Shown: one piece after another, positions 60,407-64,000 of the stretch
How positions within the stretch are numbered: position 1 is the stretch's first letter
How the letters are laid out: each line of letters opens with the position of its first letter
Source of the DNA: Elysia chlorotica
Taxonomy: Eukaryota; Mollusca; Gastropoda; Plakobranchidae
Assembly (NCBI GenBank): GCA_003991915.1
Contig: RQTK01000156.1
Span: 1 to 64,000, forward strand
Length of the DNA: 64,000 nt
Reading direction: 5' to 3'
Position numbers and translations under genes: made by a program
The notes under the pieces: model-generated
Seen by the model: only the letters and a program-made list of their open reading frames with translations
The model's database searches: none
Told to the model about the DNA's origin: nothing

Positions 60407-63400
60407 AGGGTGACGGAAACATGGATATGGATATGGGCATCTATCATGAAATAGAACATCCTTTGAATCAAATTTTCATTGTCTTGTTTATCTCAATAAT
60501 TTTTTTGTGAAGATAATGTTATTTCTACAAGTGTGGAAAAATAGGAGCTGCACATTGTTTATTTATGATTGCTGAAAGGTTTTTAAAACTGTTGTTCTAC
60601 AAATAAGTACCATGGAAAATATTATTTAGACATGTCAAGCATGGTGACAAATTTATTGTTTTAGATGCCATGATTACGTGAAAGCAGCAATTGTTTCATG
60701 TAGTTTTGTAAATATATAAATTTTCTCCATATGGTGGGTGGTGTGCATTTTTCACAATGCATAATTATTTTTTTCTTGGTAAGAATTTTAAAGGAAGAAG
60801 CATATTCCATTTAAGAAGCCTTGTTTGATTAAAATATGACCACTTTCTTAAATCATTTTCTTTCAATGGTGAATTAATGCACTTTTTGAATGGGTTCAAC
60901 CTGTGACTTTCAAATCAGTACCACTATGGATAGGCACTTATCCTTTATATTATATGTTTGTGTGTGTCTAGATCAAATATAATGCCAATCATAAAATATT
61001 TCAATTTGTTAACAGTAAAAACATGCATGGGAATTCATTTGTCTGCTTTTTTTTTCTCTCTGTCTATAAGAAATAAGAAAATTAAGGGAATGAGGTCTAT
61101 GGCCTCGACCATTAAAAAAAAACACCACAAAAAACATTTTGTCTTTCTTTCACAATATGTATTTTGTTTGTCCAATTTTGTATATTCTTATTTATTATTA
61201 TGTCTCAGATTATATCCTACAAAAATGAGATCAGGAATATATATGGGTTTAATTGTTTGGTAAAGAATGTGCAGATGCAAGGCTACACTGTTATGATGTA
61301 AAGGCAAATTTGGTAATTTAATTTAAAAAAAAAAAAATCCTTCAAAACTAAAATGCAGCTATTATGAACAGGATGACCTGGAAATGGCTACTACTATTAC
61401 TAGTACTACACTTAAGAACCATAAGAATGTATTTCAAGATAATGGGGCATAAAGATGTGTACTGTCTGATTTTAACGCTGTGGTAAAGCACTGTTTTATT
61501 AAACAGCTAAGTACAGGGTTTAAAAAAAATATTTGTCAACATTCACTCGTTCTGCCGACTTTTTGAAATAATTTGCCTCCACAAATGCATATTGCAATTT
61601 GCATGTAAAAAAATACCTACATGTAGTTCTAGCTAGAGAGGAATTGCAGCATTCAATTCCTTCCCAAAAGTAACATATGTAAATGAATGAAAAAAGGCAG
61701 AGATTGTAATTCATTTACGCGAGCCAATTTATTTCAATCTGCACATGTGAAAACAAGAAATACTTGGCAATAATCAAACCATGTGTTAAAGAATGGCAAG
61801 CAGTTCACAATGATTTGATGGCAACAATATTTGGGAAGTTTTACTAATACATTCTACATGTACTATGTTTAAAAAAAAAAAAGACCCAGACATAACCACA
61901 GAGACATGGTGGAAAACCTTTTAAATAGCATATGTACATGTATAGAGATGGTTTAGGTCTTATAAAAGATTTGTCAAACATTTCAGGTGTAGTTTAATGA
62001 TGCTTATAAACTGTAGTTATACATATATTACAATTTACATGCATATTTTGAACACAAAATTTATAAATTTTAATGCATGGTTTGTGTACTGCTACTTGTT
62101 ACTGAACTGCACAACCATTTATACTGCAGTTGTTACTTTTCCAACCAAAGCAGGAAAACAGTTTAAGGCATTGTGACTATCAGGGATTTTGACAAAATGA
62201 TGGATACCATTTCATGTACATATAGAAACTGAAAATAAAGAGGAAAATAAACATTCACCATTACCAATAATATCAATTTTACATGCAATACTCAGTACGC
62301 CAATTTTTATTTCATCTCAAAGTTAGCCTATTTCCGAAGGTGTTAACCCTGGCTCTGTGGGGTGCCGACTTTAAGGATATAGCGCTGCTGCTGGGGGCCT
62401 ACATTAAGGGGTAGCTGGTCCGGCAGCCCACTATAAGTGGGTCACTTGAAGACAACCGTAAGACATTATCTTGTCACAGAAAACTTTATTCACTTAGGAC
62501 TCAATATTCCTATACTGAAAATAACTCCAATACGCATTTAATGTTTTCTTGAAATTATGATAACACACCAAACTCAAAATGATCATCTAAAACACTTGGA
62601 AAAGAGGACTTTCCACAATTTGAATCAGGGGAATATTACTGTAAAATTTTATTCTCGTTTTTAAATAAAAAGCATGACCGATACATGTTTCTATTCAACT
62701 CAACATGTAAAAATGAACATTTGATTATGAAGTAAAAAAAATAGATCTATACATGAGTGGCCCTGTTGAAAAATGTGTGCATGTACACACCCAATATTTA
62801 CCTTTCACTCGAGCCCTCCATTGCACGCTTAGTAGAGCTATAAAAAACTTCTTGGGTTATTCTAACATAAAAATACATTACTGTGCATGCAGATTTTAAT
62901 TTATTAAGTTACTCGATCTTTAAAATTTCACATCAGCAATACATGTACTTTTACTTAATCAATGCATCTATTGGCAACAACATAAAGATAAAAAGGTAAC
63001 TGAGACTGAGAGACTCGTATTACATTGTAAATTAGTGCCCTTATTAATAATCTTCACATGAACAATATGTATTTATAATTAACCAGATTGGTGAAAAATA
63101 ACATAATAAGCCTAAGGCTAATAAATAAGATTTAATTGAAAACAGCACAACGCCTTAGAAATTGTTCAAAATTGCATACATAGATGGTGATATGCATTGA
63201 TATGATCCCTTTCATTTTCAGCAAAGTGTGTTACAAAGTTATGTTTGTTAGGGCTTGTTAAAATCATTTTGTTGACATGCAATAGTGACTACATTGTTAC
63301 AGATTTTCTTCTTTTAATTTAGACCCTTTCATGCTTAAAAAAAATGCTTCTTTTAGTTGCGTAAATTTTACATTGTTATTGCAAAAATAAAAACAGTGAA

Positions 63401-64000
63401 TAAGATATGACGAGGTACCCACCAAGGAACGTTCTTTAGTGATATCAAACATGCGTGAAATACATGTAACAAAACTAAGCAGGGCCTTGACAGCTTTAAG
63501 TCTACATTTTGATAAAAAAAAAGCATATGTGCCATACTTGTTTCTTTTTATGCAGTAAGAGAAGACTCTAAATTATGCTGAGAAAATTTCAGAGATTTTA
63601 ATAAGACAAGCTGGAGAATATGTTGAAAACAATTGAAATGTACTATGTTTTAAAAACTTGTCTTTTCTAAAATTTGATACAAAATGGTTAAACTAGTGTT
63701 TTTAAGTAAATTAAATGAGGCAGACCAAAAGGCGATATTTAAATGTGGCTTTAATCTACATGTAGTTTAAAGATAATACAGAGTTGAAAATGTTTTTGAA
63801 TTAAAATCATTTAGATTATACATGTATTGAAGTAAGGTGAGTTATAGTTCAGAATCTAAAATGATTTCTCCTTTAGAATTAGAGCTAAGCATCTTTTTTT
63901 TTTCTTTTGAAACTCATCTCATATAATAACAAGTCAGAGCTTAATATAGATCAATTTTGTTTAAATGCTGGGTTGTAGTTGTGGCTGAGTTGGTTTAACG
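60407..64000. other. Region downstream of eIF3G
   Basis: AT-rich and at first 3' UTR of eIF3G. A GC-rich island lies at 62341-62460. A minus-strand AATAAA at 62484-62489 hints at the 3' end of a gene beyond the right edge. Nothing else was recognised. Confidence 0.5.
63968..64000 (+). other. Possible start of a tRNA-Ser-like sequence at the right edge
   Basis: GTAGTTGTGGCTGAGTTGGT followed by TTAACG looks like the 5' end and A-box of a Ser/Leu-type tRNA or a SINE derived from one. It is cut by the window edge. Confidence 0.3.

Noticed and set aside
1-64000. CRISPR arrays, operons, phage-type defence systems
   Set aside because: The sequence is animal nuclear DNA with spliced genes. Tandem repeats here have no spacer structure.

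Overview
The window is eukaryotic nuclear DNA and AT-rich. It has short exons with consensus GT/AG junctions, 0.1-4 kb introns, many microsatellites, tRNA-derived SINEs and broken non-LTR retrotransposons. Protein content and base style (scattered AGATCT motifs, a short SINE family with several copies) suggest a mollusc, probably a gastropod. This is an inference, because no marker gene fixes the species. There is one assembly gap of 137 N (17898-18034).

Layout. (1) 147-18627, minus strand: the 5' part of a large cell-surface immunoglobulin/fibronectin-III gene. I could chain 21 coding exons without a phase conflict. They encode a signal peptide, eight Ig domains and four FN3 domains, the fourth incomplete, about 1220 residues. 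The gene runs off the left edge. (2) 18628-27103: intergenic, rich in SINEs, tandem repeats and GA/CTT/CT tracts. (3) 27104-31739, plus strand: a complete five-exon CTR-type copper transporter (201 aa). Two further phase-compatible candidate terminal exons lie at 33405 and 37320. (4) 33.8-45.6 kb: AT-rich DNA with a 1.9-kb tandem duplication and a pogo-like MITE. (5) 45799-46125, minus: a small candidate secreted protein. (6) 49101-50933, minus: an intronless 610-aa RING-H2 protein with an RBX1-like Asp as last zinc ligand. (7) 53915-60406, plus: eIF3 subunit G. All exons but the first were found, including the CCHC knuckle and the RRM. (8) 60407-64000: no gene recognised.

The genes are unrelated in function (adhesion/guidance-type receptor, copper import, ubiquitin ligase, translation initiation), as expected for an ordinary animal chromosome segment. 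No new multi-gene system is evident. The points most worth checking are the alternative tails of the copper transporter, the poly-Ser microsatellite inside the first Ig domain, two tandem duplications that each copied a working splice donor, and the intronless RING-H2 protein.
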